Assembly: GCA_020746105.1 (NCBI GenBank)
Contig: CM036621.1
Location: 28,795,370 to 28,859,369 of the forward strand
Direction: 5' to 3'
Length of the DNA stretch: 64,000 nt
Source: Trogon surrucura
Taxonomy: Eukaryota; Chordata; Aves; Trogoniformes; Trogonidae
Positions 15,393 through 26,168 of the stretch are shown here, in pieces. The notes under the pieces were generated by a model. That model saw only the letters and a program-made list of their open reading frames with translations, did not search any database and had not been told where the DNA came from. Each line of letters starts with the position of its first letter. Within the stretch, counting starts at the first letter, position 1. A program made the position numbers and the translations under genes.

Positions 15393-16866
15393 TGAAGGTT
15401 GTTTGTTTGTGTTGTTTTTTTAAAAATAAGACCAGTGGCAAAAGAAAGCACCTGTTTCAAAGCTTACTTTGAAAGGTGATTTTCAATACGAAAAACTTAC
15501 TGTAATAAGAAAGATAACGGCACAAGAGGAATATATTTCATTAAATGATGATTCTCCTTATCTTCCTGGCTTTTAATGAAGAAAATAATTTCTAATTACA
15601 AACCTTTTTTATTCAACAAGTAAAGGATGGAATGTTGTGGGGAAGAAAATCCCACATGATGCCACTCTGAGAAGTGCTCTGGCTGGGCGGGAGACACTTC
15701 TGCTGGCTTCATGGGGGATGTCTTCTGGTCACAAGCAAGGAGGAAGTAGATTTCCTCACTGTTCTTACAACTTATTTTTCGTGTATTTGAATTGGATAGA
15801 TAATGATAGCTGCTCAACCACTAGCAGCACCAGCCTCAGAGAAAAACCTCATCTCCTGGAGGACACTGCTGCACCGCAATGGTCTCATGACCATTGTGAT
15901 GTTTGTGTTGCTTTCTTTTTGCAGTGCAGGAAGCACAATCAAAGCGTAATGAAAATGACGTGTTGTACAGCACAAGTCTCTCTTACTATCACTCTTGGTT
16001 TAATGCATTTTTCTTCAGAACTTCCTAAACTACTAGCGTGCAGTGAAAATTCGTTGTCTGCTTCTTCAGACAAGTAATCTCAACAGTTTCACTTGTAAGC
16101 TTGGGCCGGTTCTCAGTTGCTCTGTAAGGTTATAAGTAAAATCATGTTCCTGTTGAAACACAGAGAAGCTTTGCTATTGACCACAGCTGTGACTGGATTT
16201 CACTCTGTGATGCTGTCAAGTTTTTGACATTTACATACCACCCTCACTTTTTGAATCTTATGATTGCATCTGAAATGTAGCAATGTTTGTAGAAGGAATG
16301 TGGTTTTCCATTTGCATAACTTTAATGATTGAACCGATTGAGCTTAACATTTCCTTCACGTTCCCACTTTGGCTGACATTGCCAGTGTTGAAACTGCAAA
16401 TATATATCTCAAAGGAAACATATTTTTAGAAAGTTTTATGCAATAGGAAATAGGGTCTTAGGATGAAAAGTGCTTTTCGTCTTAGCAGTAGTTTTTATCT
16501 CCTTGTGTATGTAAGCAATGTACTGTGGAGGAAGTCAAACTGTGTGTATGTTATTAGCTATATGTACACATTTACCTGCTTGATTTTTTTTTATAACTCC
16601 ATCAAAAGAAGCTTTTAGGATGAACAAGTAGGAGATGAAGGAAGGACCAGAGGAAAGACACCTTTCTCTATATGACTTCCTAAGAATTAGTGGTGAGACC
16701 ATTACTGGAGAAGTAATTGAAATTATTGTTTTATCAAAAGGATGCTTAATCATTAAAAGCTTCCTCATTTTAGAATAGAAAATCAGCTCAGTATTTGAGG
16801 ACGGTTTGCACAATACTAACGAATGAAGGTAGTGACTCTGAAGAATAGATTTACAATAACTAGGAT

Positions 16867-16966
16867 GTAGAATCATAGAATCATTAAGGTTGGACCATCA
16901 AGTCCAACCGTCAACCCAACATTGCCATGACCACTAAACCATTCCCTAAAGTGCCACATCTACAGT
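16867..16966 (-). mobile_element. CR1 LINE fragment (3' end), degraded
   Basis: Reads as the reverse complement of a CR1 3' end. It begins with TAGAATCATAGAATCATT, continues with GGTTGGACCATCAAGTCCAA and ends near GTGCCACATCTAC. This variant, with the CCAACCGTCAACCCAAC-type stretch, differs from the other CR1 copies in the window, so it belongs to another CR1 subfamily. It is severely 5' truncated and carries no coding capacity. Confidence 0.88.
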
Positions 16967-18190
16967 GTTTGTGAGATGCAGTAGATTCTCTGAGAACAAC
17001 AGTTGTAGATTTTCTGTTCTTTGTACACATGCCTATGTATACTTTTGAATTTATATACAGCATATTTATTTAGTAGTAGTTTTCATTTTAAAAGCTGTTT
17101 ATCACAAGCTGCTGGAGGAGAGTCTCTTGTAGGTGCCAGTACAGCTTGGCCTGTTGTACAGCAGGGCTAAGAAATGGAGGTTGAATTTGAGGACTCAGTT
17201 TAGAACAGCTGAATGTAAGGTGTATCCTCAAGGGTGTAGAAGTAATGAAATCTATAAGCTGATCTTTCCCTGCCTTCAGAGGGAGAGAAGCAACATCTAC
17301 AGTACAGGTTCTTTCTCATTCATGATATGAACACAGGTATATAAGGTAAATTTATACCATGCATTGTGCTTGCCTCCTCTCCATGCCAAAAAAGAAATCA
17401 AGGTTTATCACCTAAAGCATGCCTCTGCCTTCTGATCACACATCTGGTTTTGGCTCAAACTATATACAAGAATGCAGTATGCAGGGCAAAAGAGCTCAGG
17501 GGTAACAATACGTTTTGACTTTTAACATTATAGAAATTCAGTTAACCTTTACTTTCAGGCACCTAAATTTGTGAAAGTTAGGTTTATACAGAAATTGTGC
17601 GATTGACTGCTGGCTTTAATGGAAGCAGATGATCTGCAGCTCTTTTAGCACTGGTCCTTTACATAAGATGTCCAAACAAGTATTGAAAATGAAGACTTAA
17701 AGAACATAGGTTTGAACAATGCTTTTCTGCATTGTAGATGTTATTATTCTGTACTATATTTTAGTGTAGAAATATAGGAAGTGAAGAAATAGCAGTAGAA
17801 GCTTACTGGAGAGACCTCAAAGACACTCATGACTCCCTGACCACAAGTGTGGATGATCAGGGAGCTAGAGTAACAAGTTTTGAAATCTTCATTTCTGACC
17901 TCTGAGTTCTGAGATTTACCAGTCTGCAGAGTTTGATTTCCTGATTATGGACAGATTGACCAGAGAGGTTTCCCCTTAAAATGGGTTTAATTTCCCAAAA
18001 TAGATGAAGGGAAACATGGACAGCAAAACTAAGCTGTCTGGCTTTGTTCGGCAGCTGATTGATGGCTGCTTTGGAACCAAACGGGACAAAGTCATTGTTC
18101 CAGGATCTGTATTCTTCTGTTTACTTCACAGCTTTACCATCTTTCTACTTTTATATACATGCATGCACATATACTTAAAAAAGCTTTGCT
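16967..18190. other. Intergenic DNA, nothing recognised
   Basis: Unique-looking AT-rich sequence between two CR1 fragments. The 65-codon open frame near 17.1-17.3 kb has no recognisable feature. No promoter or RNA gene signal was seen. Confidence 0.6.
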
Positions 18191-18425
18191 ACAGAATCAC
18201 AGAATTACAGAATGTCAGGGATTGGAAGGGACCTCGAAAGATCGTCAAGTCCAATCCCCCTGCCAGAGCAGGAATGCCTAGATTATGCTACATAGGAACA
18301 TGTCCAGGCAGGTCTTGAATGTCTCCAGAGAAGGAGACTCCACAACCTCTCTGGGCAGCCCGTTCCAGTGTTCTGTTACCCTCACTGAGAAGAAGTTTCT
18401 TCTCAAGTTTCTTCTCAAGTTTCTA
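18191..18425 (-). mobile_element. CR1 LINE fragment (3' end), young-looking
   Basis: Reverse-complement CR1 3' end, starting at ACAGAATCACAGAATTACAG. It continues through the antisense of the conserved CR1 ORF2 C-terminus (the sense reading would contain the [22 protein letters not shown] region). By eye it is very close to the 3' end of the plus-strand CR1 at 25.4-25.6 kb and probably of the same subfamily. At the truncated end a 12-base unit, TTTCTTCTCAAG, is present twice in tandem (18396-18419). No intact coding frame. Confidence 0.93.
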
Positions 18426-18572
18426 CTCTCCCTTTAGATCTGTTAGTAACATTAAAAATCTAATTTTGTAGGGAAACAAAGAGTTTAAAATAAGGAAAGC
18501 CATGTGTGACTGAAAGCTTGTTTTCTTTAGACAACTAGCTCGGCTGGTCTGATTAAGAAACGCCCTCAAATG

Positions 18573-18604
18573 AAACAAAACAAAACAAAACAAAAACAAA
18601 ACAA
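18573..18604. repeat. (AAAAC)n simple repeat
   Basis: Repeated AAAC/AAAAC/AAAAAC units over about 32 bases. Located about 150 bases past the truncated end of the CR1 fragment, so not its tail. Confidence 0.9.
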
Positions 18605-19242
18605 GAAAACCCCCAATCCCGCAAACTCTTTAAATATACTTTACATCTCTTTATTTATTGTGCTTACTATTATTAAAACATCAGAGTATACAAGGTATAC
18701 TGTTATCCATACAATATTGTTTATTAAATATTAAACCCCTGATTACTGAACTGTGGAGAATAACTACCATGATGAGGGCTGTGCATCATTATGATTCAGA
18801 ATTATTAGCTAGGATTTCAGATTAACTAATTCATCTCTAGTTTTCCATTAGAGAAATAAATGTTAACACCTACAGTGTTAGTAAGTGGAAAAAGAGACTT
18901 GCACGTTGGTACTCCACTAGTTTAAGGTTGAATCCTAGGTATGGGATTCTTTTCAAAAGTGCTATTTTTAAAACTCAGAGGTTGAAAGTTGAGCTGTTAG
19001 TAATTCTATTGCTTTCAAAATCCTAAAATTTTCAGAGTATATTCTTCCTTTTTTTCTTTTGTTTTTAATTACAGTTTTTAATACAACACATTCTATATAT
19101 AAAGATACCAGGCAGGTATTTATCAATTAAATTTCATCTCTTGTTCTCCTTGAAATATTTATTCAGGACCTATCTTGCTCTAGGCATTGTTTTACTTCCT
19201 ATTGTTCCTCCCTAGTGTTGCTCCATTCACAGTTAAATTGAA

Positions 19243-19997
19243 ATCATAGAATCTTCTGGTTTGGAAGGGAGCTTTAAAGGTCATCTAGTTTAACTTACCT
19301 GCAATGAGCAGGGGCATCTTCAACTACATCAGGTTGCTCAGAGCCTTGTCCAACCTGAATGTTTCTGAGAATGGGGCTTTTACCAGCTCTCTGAACAACT
19401 TGTTCCAGTGTTTCACCACCATCATTGTAGAAAAATGTCTTCCTTATACCTGGTCTAAATCTACCCTCTTTTAGTTTAAGACCATTACCCTTTGTCCTAT
19501 CGCAACCCCACGCTTCTTATAGGCCCCCTTTAAATACTGGAAGGCCACAATAAGGTCTCCCTGGAGCCCTGTCTTCTCCAGGCTGAACAGCCTCAACTCT
19601 CAGCCTTTCTTCGTGGAGAGGTGCTCCAGCCCTCTGATCCTTTTCTCCTCCGGACTCTCTCCAACAGCTCCATGTCTTTCCTGTGCTGAGGACTCTAGAG
19701 CTGGACACAGCACGCCAGGTGAGGTCTCACAAGAGCAGAGCAGAGGGACAGAATCACCTCCCTTGAGCTGCTGGCCACGGTTTTTTTGATGCAGCCCAGG
19801 ATATGATTGGCTTTCTGGGCTGCGAGTGCACATTGCTGGCTCATGTCAGTAATATTTGTGCAGTATTTCCCCTTTTCCAGCCACCAGGGACTTCACCTGA
19901 CTACCATGGCTTTTCAGATGTCACTGGGAATGACTTAGCAACTACATCAGCCAGTTCCCCCAGGACTCTTGGATGTCATCAGGTTCCATAGACTTAC
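19243..19997 (-). mobile_element. CR1 LINE fragment with internal deletion, older
   Basis: Reverse-complement CR1. It begins with the 3' end (AATCATAGAATCTTCTGG) and runs through the ORF2 C-terminal part to about 19,850. The sequence then passes to a more N-terminal ORF2 segment. Read on the minus strand, the stretch near 19,930-19,995 corresponds to the HKSMGPDGM...ELADV region that is intact in the 24.1-kb CR1. The core of the reverse transcriptase between these parts is missing, so the copy is internally deleted or a composite of two insertions. Many substitutions make it older than the 18.2-kb fragment. Confidence 0.85.
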
Positions 19998-22900
19998 ATA
20001 GGTATACGTAAGTCATATGTAAATGCATACATGCATAAACAAATACATACAAAAATACACAACAGTGATAAAAATAGGATTCTCATCTGCTTTATGTTTC
20101 ATAACTTTTTATGCTGCATTGGGCTAAGTATAGAAAAGTTTCTAATAGTTACATAGGGATGCTAAGAAACAGTTTATTCTGACTCTCGTGTGGAAGAAAA
20201 GAGAAAAAAAAGGAAAGGTGTTTTTTCTACACAGTTGAAATAAATCCACCAAGAGGTGAAGTGCTTGGAAAATTTGAATTATATCATCGATGTCTCAGAG
20301 CTTTAGAGATGAAAGATCCAGCTTTTCTTCCTGATTAAGCTACGAGAATTATGAGATCCTGTGAGCTTTTTCTACTTCAAAGAATCATTCAAATATAACT
20401 CTAAGGACAGACGCCACAAAACTATTACCATGAAGTTTGACAGAATGAATTCTTTTTGTGTTATGTGGAAGGACAAGGAGAGTGTTTCCCTTGGCTTGTT
20501 CTCCTGTTGCTGTTCTGGACATTTAGGGCAGCTTTTAAAGAGGTACCTGCTAAGCTGCTGAATCTCCTAAGTAGTAGGAATCTGACATCCAGATATCACA
20601 TTAATAGCACTCATTACTTTTATCATTCTCCCAGGCATTTGCCTTGCACTTGATATCATTTGGGTCGTATCAGGAATAAATGCTGCTTAACTGATGCATT
20701 GGGATGTGGAAACCTGGCCTCCATGGGAGGGATTCTGTCCTGGAACATTTGGGATCAGCTCCTGTTGGCTACAGGAGAGCCAGCCTGTTACAGCAGGGCA
20801 AGTATGAGTCAACATTGCTCAGCATTGCTACCTTTGAATGATTCAAGGTTTAAACCAGGAATTTCCAAACTTGTTACATCCAGGTTACATGCAGCCAATG
20901 GCTGAGTTTGACATCCCGAATGCAAGAAGCACTGCCTCGTCTCAAACTCACAAAGGCTGAATATGATACAGTCCCCCTAACAACAATCCAAACAGAACAC
21001 TGATAAGAGAGCTATGAGAAGCACCATTATAGAGCTATACCAAAATCAAATTAAGGAATGTAGAGCAACAAAGTAGTAAGGAAGCATTGTCCTGAATATA
21101 GGGAAAATGTGATAACTTATCCAAGACTTAAAAGCAAATCCATAGCTGAACTGGCTTACTAAGTCTTGACGCCTAGTCTGTACTACACCAAAATATTCTG
21201 GTAAAAAAAAAAAAAGTTTTAATCTATCTCTGCTCCTACCAACTCTGGGCTTCACAAGTGCATTAAGTTTATTCTAAGTTCCACTTTTTCCATTGGTATT
21301 TTATTCCTCCCTCTAATATAAATTTCCAGTGCTTCTGTAGCCCTGCATTGTCTTTGATCCTTGTAATAACTTTCCAAAATAATTGAAATTATTTAAATAT
21401 AAAAGTTTGTTTTAAATGTAATGCTATGATGAGTGTACTATTTATCCAAAGACTGTGACAGAAGGTAGTTTTATTTACCATTAAAATTAATCAAGACTGA
21501 AAAAAAGATGAGTATTAGTACATAATTGTAGTTTTAGAGAAGGCAATGATTTAAGGCTTAGTTCAAAGTCATCTGGAGATGTATTATTTGTCGTGTGTTG
21601 TTATCTTTGCATATTTACCATTTTAAAGAGCATTCATCTCTCAAACTGAAATAGGTGAAAATAACTCAGTATCTAGATGCCTCATGCTCTTCTTAAATGT
21701 GACAATCTCTTTTACTTTGGGTTAATTTCCAGATGAAATTCAAAATATGTTGGACACTTCAGGCTAGTTAGTGGAAGAGCTTCCAGTGTTGTGCCTCTGC
21801 AGCAGATCTACTGCTGGAGCACCCATCTCCTGGAGGCTGCTGCACACATCCCTGCTGCACACATCCCTGCCCATCCCTGGGGCTGTCGGGGAGAGGAGGA
21901 CCAAGACAGGCACCTTGCCTTTCTCCAAGGTACATCTTAAAAGTTTGTTATTTACCCTCTTTGCCACTTTGATAGTGTATGGAAATCACTGCAGAAGCAA
22001 TAGTTTCTTTGTCACCTCTCTGCAAAGATTAAAGCTTCCACAATGGACAGCAGGGATAAAGGTATTTAAATCCTTCTGCATTTTTCCATGTGACAGACTG
22101 CTAAAAGTGTGAGCATTTTCAAAATGCATCTAGTCTCATGTTGTTTGAGAATATCCACAGACAGATCATTCACCACCTTGTGGCAGTGATCTCTGCACTG
22201 AACAGAAGTTACACGGGACAACAAACAATATTGAAAAGGAAGGGAAAAATGCCAAAGTCTGAAATATAGTAAATATTCCCTTTCTGCCTGATAAATTGGG
22301 ATTGACCATGCTAATTGGGCTGGCGAAAGCATAGATTTTCAGGAAAAAAAATTTAAAGTGAATCATAATAGTAAATATTTTTAACTTTCTTGTCTGTTGA
22401 TGGCCAATTGCTTTGTAAGCTTTCTCACTTCCTGTTGTCATCATTTTGTTCTAAGTCTTGGAGAGAGTGGAATTTTGGTTTAGGTTTTAGTCCAAGATAG
22501 AGTGCAGTATACTAAAAGATTTTGACTGACTTCATCATGTTTTGGAGCAAGCTCTTTTGATAGCATTTTTCATATTTGCTTCAAATATTTCTTTCTCTGG
22601 CATCCTAAATTTATGTTCTTGATAAAAATCTCAGGGGTTACAAAGGCTTGAAGAGTAATGTATGCATTTCTGTTATGTTGCAGTGGCTTCAAGTGTATCG
22701 CAAGGGCATTGTTAAGACTAGTCACTATATTTCTCAGTCTGAAATCATTATTAAGTGTGTTCTTAAGGGACTGATACAATACCACTAAAATCAAAATTTT
22801 AAAATTACTTCGGTTTTAGTCTTGCCAAACAGATTTTCTCCCACTGAAATCCTTAGAATTTACAATCATCTAGAAGTAGAGAATATCGAGAATTTGGCTT

Positions 22901-23682
22901 GATAAAAAGTGAGTCAGGCCTTCAGGATTTCAGTTATTTAGTAATAAATTCCTCCAAGAAAAGTATTCACTTTACTAATATTTCATGACTAAAACATGTT
23001 TTGTAGGATTTGGGGTGTGGGATTTTTTGCTGATGCCATGATGTATTTCAGTTAATCATAATGAACCATGCCAAGATAAATATTTGACTTGTGTATATTC
23101 ATTGGCATACATTCAAGTGTAATTCTAAATATTTAGTGGCAGCCTTGAAGTTTGCAAGTAGGCTACGCATGATTTGAAAAACTGAGAACATGCTGACTCT
23201 TGAGGAGGAATCAGCATACTTGCACCGTATGAAAGGATAGGTGTATTTTATCAAATTACTTTAGCCATGGGATTGTTATTCAGAGTTTATATTGCAGTGA
23301 GAGACAGCAGACTCTCCTCCTTATCCCAAAATTAACTGTCACTCGTCTCACACCTGTCTGAGGCTGACATAATGCTAACTGGTAGCTTGCTAACGTCTCC
23401 AGAGACTGCCGTGCTTTTGAACTCCGTGGTGGATTTCTCACTCGTGGCGACTCGCACCGTTCCTCCCAGGTGCCAGAGTCTTCATAACATCCTGTGTAAA
23501 ACTACAAGGAGGAATATTTTAGGTTCTACATTATGCACAGGCATATAGCCCAAGTCTCTTGACAACGTTAGCTTAGTCTGTTTGTCTTGCCTAATACTAT
23601 TTTAGCAACCAGAGTGCAAAAGAGTACTTCAGTTCTGGGCACTGCTTAAAAGGATCAGTGGAACGTTATTTATGTACGTCAC
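19998..23682. other. Intergenic DNA, nothing recognised
   Basis: AT-rich DNA with only short chance open frames (up to 113 codons at 21,771-22,112, no domain recognised). A 15-base exact tandem duplication lies at 21,838-21,867. No other feature can be supported. Confidence 0.6.
21838..21867. repeat. 15-bp exact tandem duplication
   Basis: The unit TGCTGCACACATCCC occurs twice back to back, followed by a partial relative (CCCATCCC). It creates the repeated residues of a chance reading frame and has no supported function. Confidence 0.85.
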
Positions 23683-23882
23683 ATGGAAAAAGGAATTTAC
23701 AGATCTTGGAAGGCGGGGCTGGCCACTTGGGAAGAATATAAGGCTGTTGTCTGAGGATGTAGGGAGGCAACTAGGAAAGCAAAGGCCTCCCTAGAATTAA
23801 ACCTGGCGAGAGGGGTCAAGGACAACAGGAAGAGCTTTTTCAAATACGTGGCAGATAAAACTAACACCAGAGGCAATGTAGG

Positions 23883-23928
23883 CCCACTGATGAATGAGGT
23901 GGGTGCCCACTGATGAATGAGGTGGGTG
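23883..23928 (+). repeat. 23-bp exact tandem duplication inside CR1 ORF2
   Basis: A 23-base unit beginning CCCACTGATG and ending GAGGTGGGTG occurs at 23,883-23,905 and again at 23,906-23,928. Because 23 is not a multiple of three, it shifts the ORF2 frame. The upstream frame reads ...[12 protein letters not shown] and the downstream one restarts at [14 protein letters not shown]. Confidence 0.95.
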
Positions 23929-25600
23929 CCTTGGTGACAGAAGATACAGAGAAGGCAGAGTTACTGAATGCCTTCTTTGTCTCTGTCTACTCTGCAGGAG
24001 GCTGTCCTGAGGAGCCCCGTTCCCCTGAGGCCCCACAGGAAGTCAGGGAGGTGGAGGAGTTTGCTTTAGTCGATGAGGACTGGGTTAGGGACCAATTAAG
24101 CAATCTGGACATCCATAAATCCATGGGTCCAGACGGGATGCCTCCACGGGTGCTGAGGGAGCTGGCTGATGTCATTGCTAGACCACTCTCCATCATCTTT
24201 GCCAAGTCTTGGGAGACGAGTGAGGTGCCTGAGGACTGGAGGGAAGCAAATGTCACTTCAGTCAGCCTCACCTCCATCCTTGGTGCCATCTCAAGGCGTA
24301 TCAAGGATAAGAGGGTCATTAGAGACAGTCAACATGGCTTCACCAAGGGGAAGTCGTGCTTGACTAACCTCATAGTCTTTTATGAGGATATAACAAGGTG
24401 GATAGATGATGGCCGAGCGGTGGATGTGGTCTACCTTGACTTCAGTAAAGCATTTGACACAGTCTCCCACAGCATCCTTGCTGCTAAACTGAGGAAGTGT
24501 GGTCTAGACTCTCGGGCAGTGAGGTGGACTGTGAACTGGCTAAAGGGAAGAAGCCAAAGAGTCGTGGTCAATGGGGCAGAGTCTGATTGGAGGCCTGTAT
24601 CCAGTGGAGTGCCTCAAGGGTCGGTACTGGGACCAGTATTATTCAATATATTCATCGATGACTTGGATGAGGGACTAGAGAGTACTATCAGCAAGTTTGC
24701 TGATGACACCAAGCTGGGAGGAGTGGCTGACATGCCAGAAGGCTGTGCTGCCATCCAGCGAGACCTGGACAGGCTGGAGAGTTGGGCGGGGAAAAATTTA
24801 ATGATATATAACAAGGGTAAATGTAGAGTCTTGCATCTGGGTAGGAACAACCTCGGGTTCCAGTATAAGTTGGGGAATGACTTATTAGAGAGTAGTGTAG
24901 GGGAAAGGGACCTGGGAGTCTTGGTGGACAGCAGGATGACCATGAGCCAGCAGTGTGCCCTTGTGGCCAGGAAGGCCAATGGCATCCTGGGGTGTATTAG
25001 AAGGAGGGTGGTTAGTAGGTCCAGAGAGGTTCTCCTTCCCCTCTCCTTCTACTCTACTCTGCCCTGGTGAGACCCCATCTGGAATATTGTGTCCAGTTCT
25101 GGGCCCCTCAGTTCAAGAAAGACAGGGAACTGTTGGAGAGAGTCCAGCACTGGGCAACTAGGATGATTAAGGGAGTGGAGCATCTCCCTTATGAGAAAAG
25201 GCTGAGGGAGCTGGGGCTCTTTAGTTTGGAGAAGAGGAGGCTGAGGGGTGACGTCATTAATGTTTACAAATATTTAAAGGGTGAGTGTCACGAGGATGGA
25301 GCCAGGCTCTTCTCGGTGACAACCTATGATAGGACAAGGGGTAATGGGCTGAAACTGGAACATAAGAGGTTCCGCTTAAACTCGAGAAGAAACTTCTTCT
25401 CAGTGAGGGTGACGGAACACTGGAACAGGCTGCCCAGGGAGGTTGTGGAGTCTCCTTCTCTGGAGACATTCAAGACCTGCCTGGACACGTTCCTATGTAG
25501 CATTAATCTAGGCCTTCCTGCTATGGTAGCGGGATTGGACTTGATGATCTTTCGAGGTCCCTTCCAATCCCTAACATTCTGTGATTCTGTGATTCTGTGA
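23913..25600 (+). pseudogene. CR1 ORF2 reverse transcriptase remnant
   Basis: Two successive frames encode most of a CR1 reverse transcriptase and the C-terminal region. The first (385 residues from 23,913) shows [11 protein letters not shown] near residue 69, DFSKAFD at 176-182 (first catalytic Asp region), [15 protein letters not shown] near 231 and the active-site FADD at 262-265. It ends at a stop at 25,068-25,070 after a frameshift at about 25,040-25,060. The second frame picks up at [15 protein letters not shown] and reaches the 3' end. From family knowledge, about 15 residues of the NYRP-type block between EANVTSV and SLTS are missing, and a further short stretch after SLTSI; both losses keep the frame. 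With the 23-bp duplication upstream, this copy cannot make a working enzyme. Confidence 0.92.
25576..25599 (+). repeat. CR1 3' terminal octamer repeats
   Basis: Three exact tandem copies of ATTCTGTG end the element. This short microsatellite-like tail, used instead of poly(A), is characteristic of CR1 and marks the 3' boundary. Confidence 0.95.
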
Positions 25601-26168
25601 ATAGAGCTATATGCTGACCTCAGACAAAAAGCAAGGACTTCCCTGACTGTGAATGAACCATTAGGGACACATATGTCGTAGCTGAGCTGGGGATGAAAGC
25701 TAAGGGGAAGAAAAAGTAAAGAATATTCAAATACCTTAGTTTGGAAGAATACCCCAGCAGCATAACACCTATTGATATAACCAGCCCCAATTCCAGCATC
25801 CTTTGTGAAATTCTGTTTTGTTTGCCACTTCCGATTGCTTAACTGCCACAACACAGCAAGTGAGGTGAGTGCTGGAGGAACTCACAACATCAAGAGACTG
25901 TTTATGCTGTCAGTGACTGATCATACCATAAAGCAAAGTGCCTGTAGAGGCTTTGTTGCTCAGAGCTTCACATAATATTTACATGAATTAACAATGATCA
26001 TCTTCAGATATTTTGTAAAGTTGGGGAGGAAAGAAAGGCTTCCAACTGCCTGTGTATATGGAACCTCACACGCACCATTGCTTTGGTGGTGAAATGGACA
26101 TGGCTCCAAACGAGTATTATTTTGCAGTTTTGAATTTCTCCTTCTTTTGTTGGCTATTCTGTGGATGG
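25601..26168. other. Spacer between CR1 and solo LTR
   Basis: About 570 bases of ordinary sequence without a recognisable repeat or gene. Its last five bases, GATGG (26,164-26,168), are the left target-site copy of the LTR. Confidence 0.65.

Larger units (their letters stand above)
1..16866. other. NRG3 5' flanking DNA, no gene recognised
   Basis: AT-rich, stop-rich DNA on both strands. The open frames are short (mostly 60-110 codons), have no recognisable domain, and overlap in conflicting frames as expected by chance. No RNA gene, CpG island or recognisable young transposon was seen. Local structures worth marking are listed separately: a 24-bp tandem duplication near 8.5 kb, a small CpG-bearing palindrome near 15.3 kb and a G-rich run near 15.4 kb. 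Older degraded repeats could be present below what can be recognised by eye. Confidence 0.7.
23683..25600 (+). mobile_element. CR1 LINE, 5'-truncated, near-complete ORF2 3' half
   Basis: Non-LTR retrotransposon of the CR1 family, the dominant LINE of birds. It starts inside ORF2 (near ATGGAAAAAGGAATTTACAG) and runs through the reverse transcriptase and C-terminal part to a tail of three ATTCTGTG octamers. It has the LINE hallmark of a truncated 5' end and intact 3' end. No convincing target duplication was seen, which is usual for CR1. It lies about 5.6 kb upstream of the NRG3 exon, in the same orientation. Coding lesions are given under the pseudogene entry. By eye it is much less diverged than the 16.9- and 19.2-kb fragments. 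Confidence 0.95.

Noticed and set aside
18004..18318. 104-codon open frame starting MKGNMDSKTK
   Set aside because: Its second half is antisense CR1 and the first half has no recognisable domain; a chance frame.
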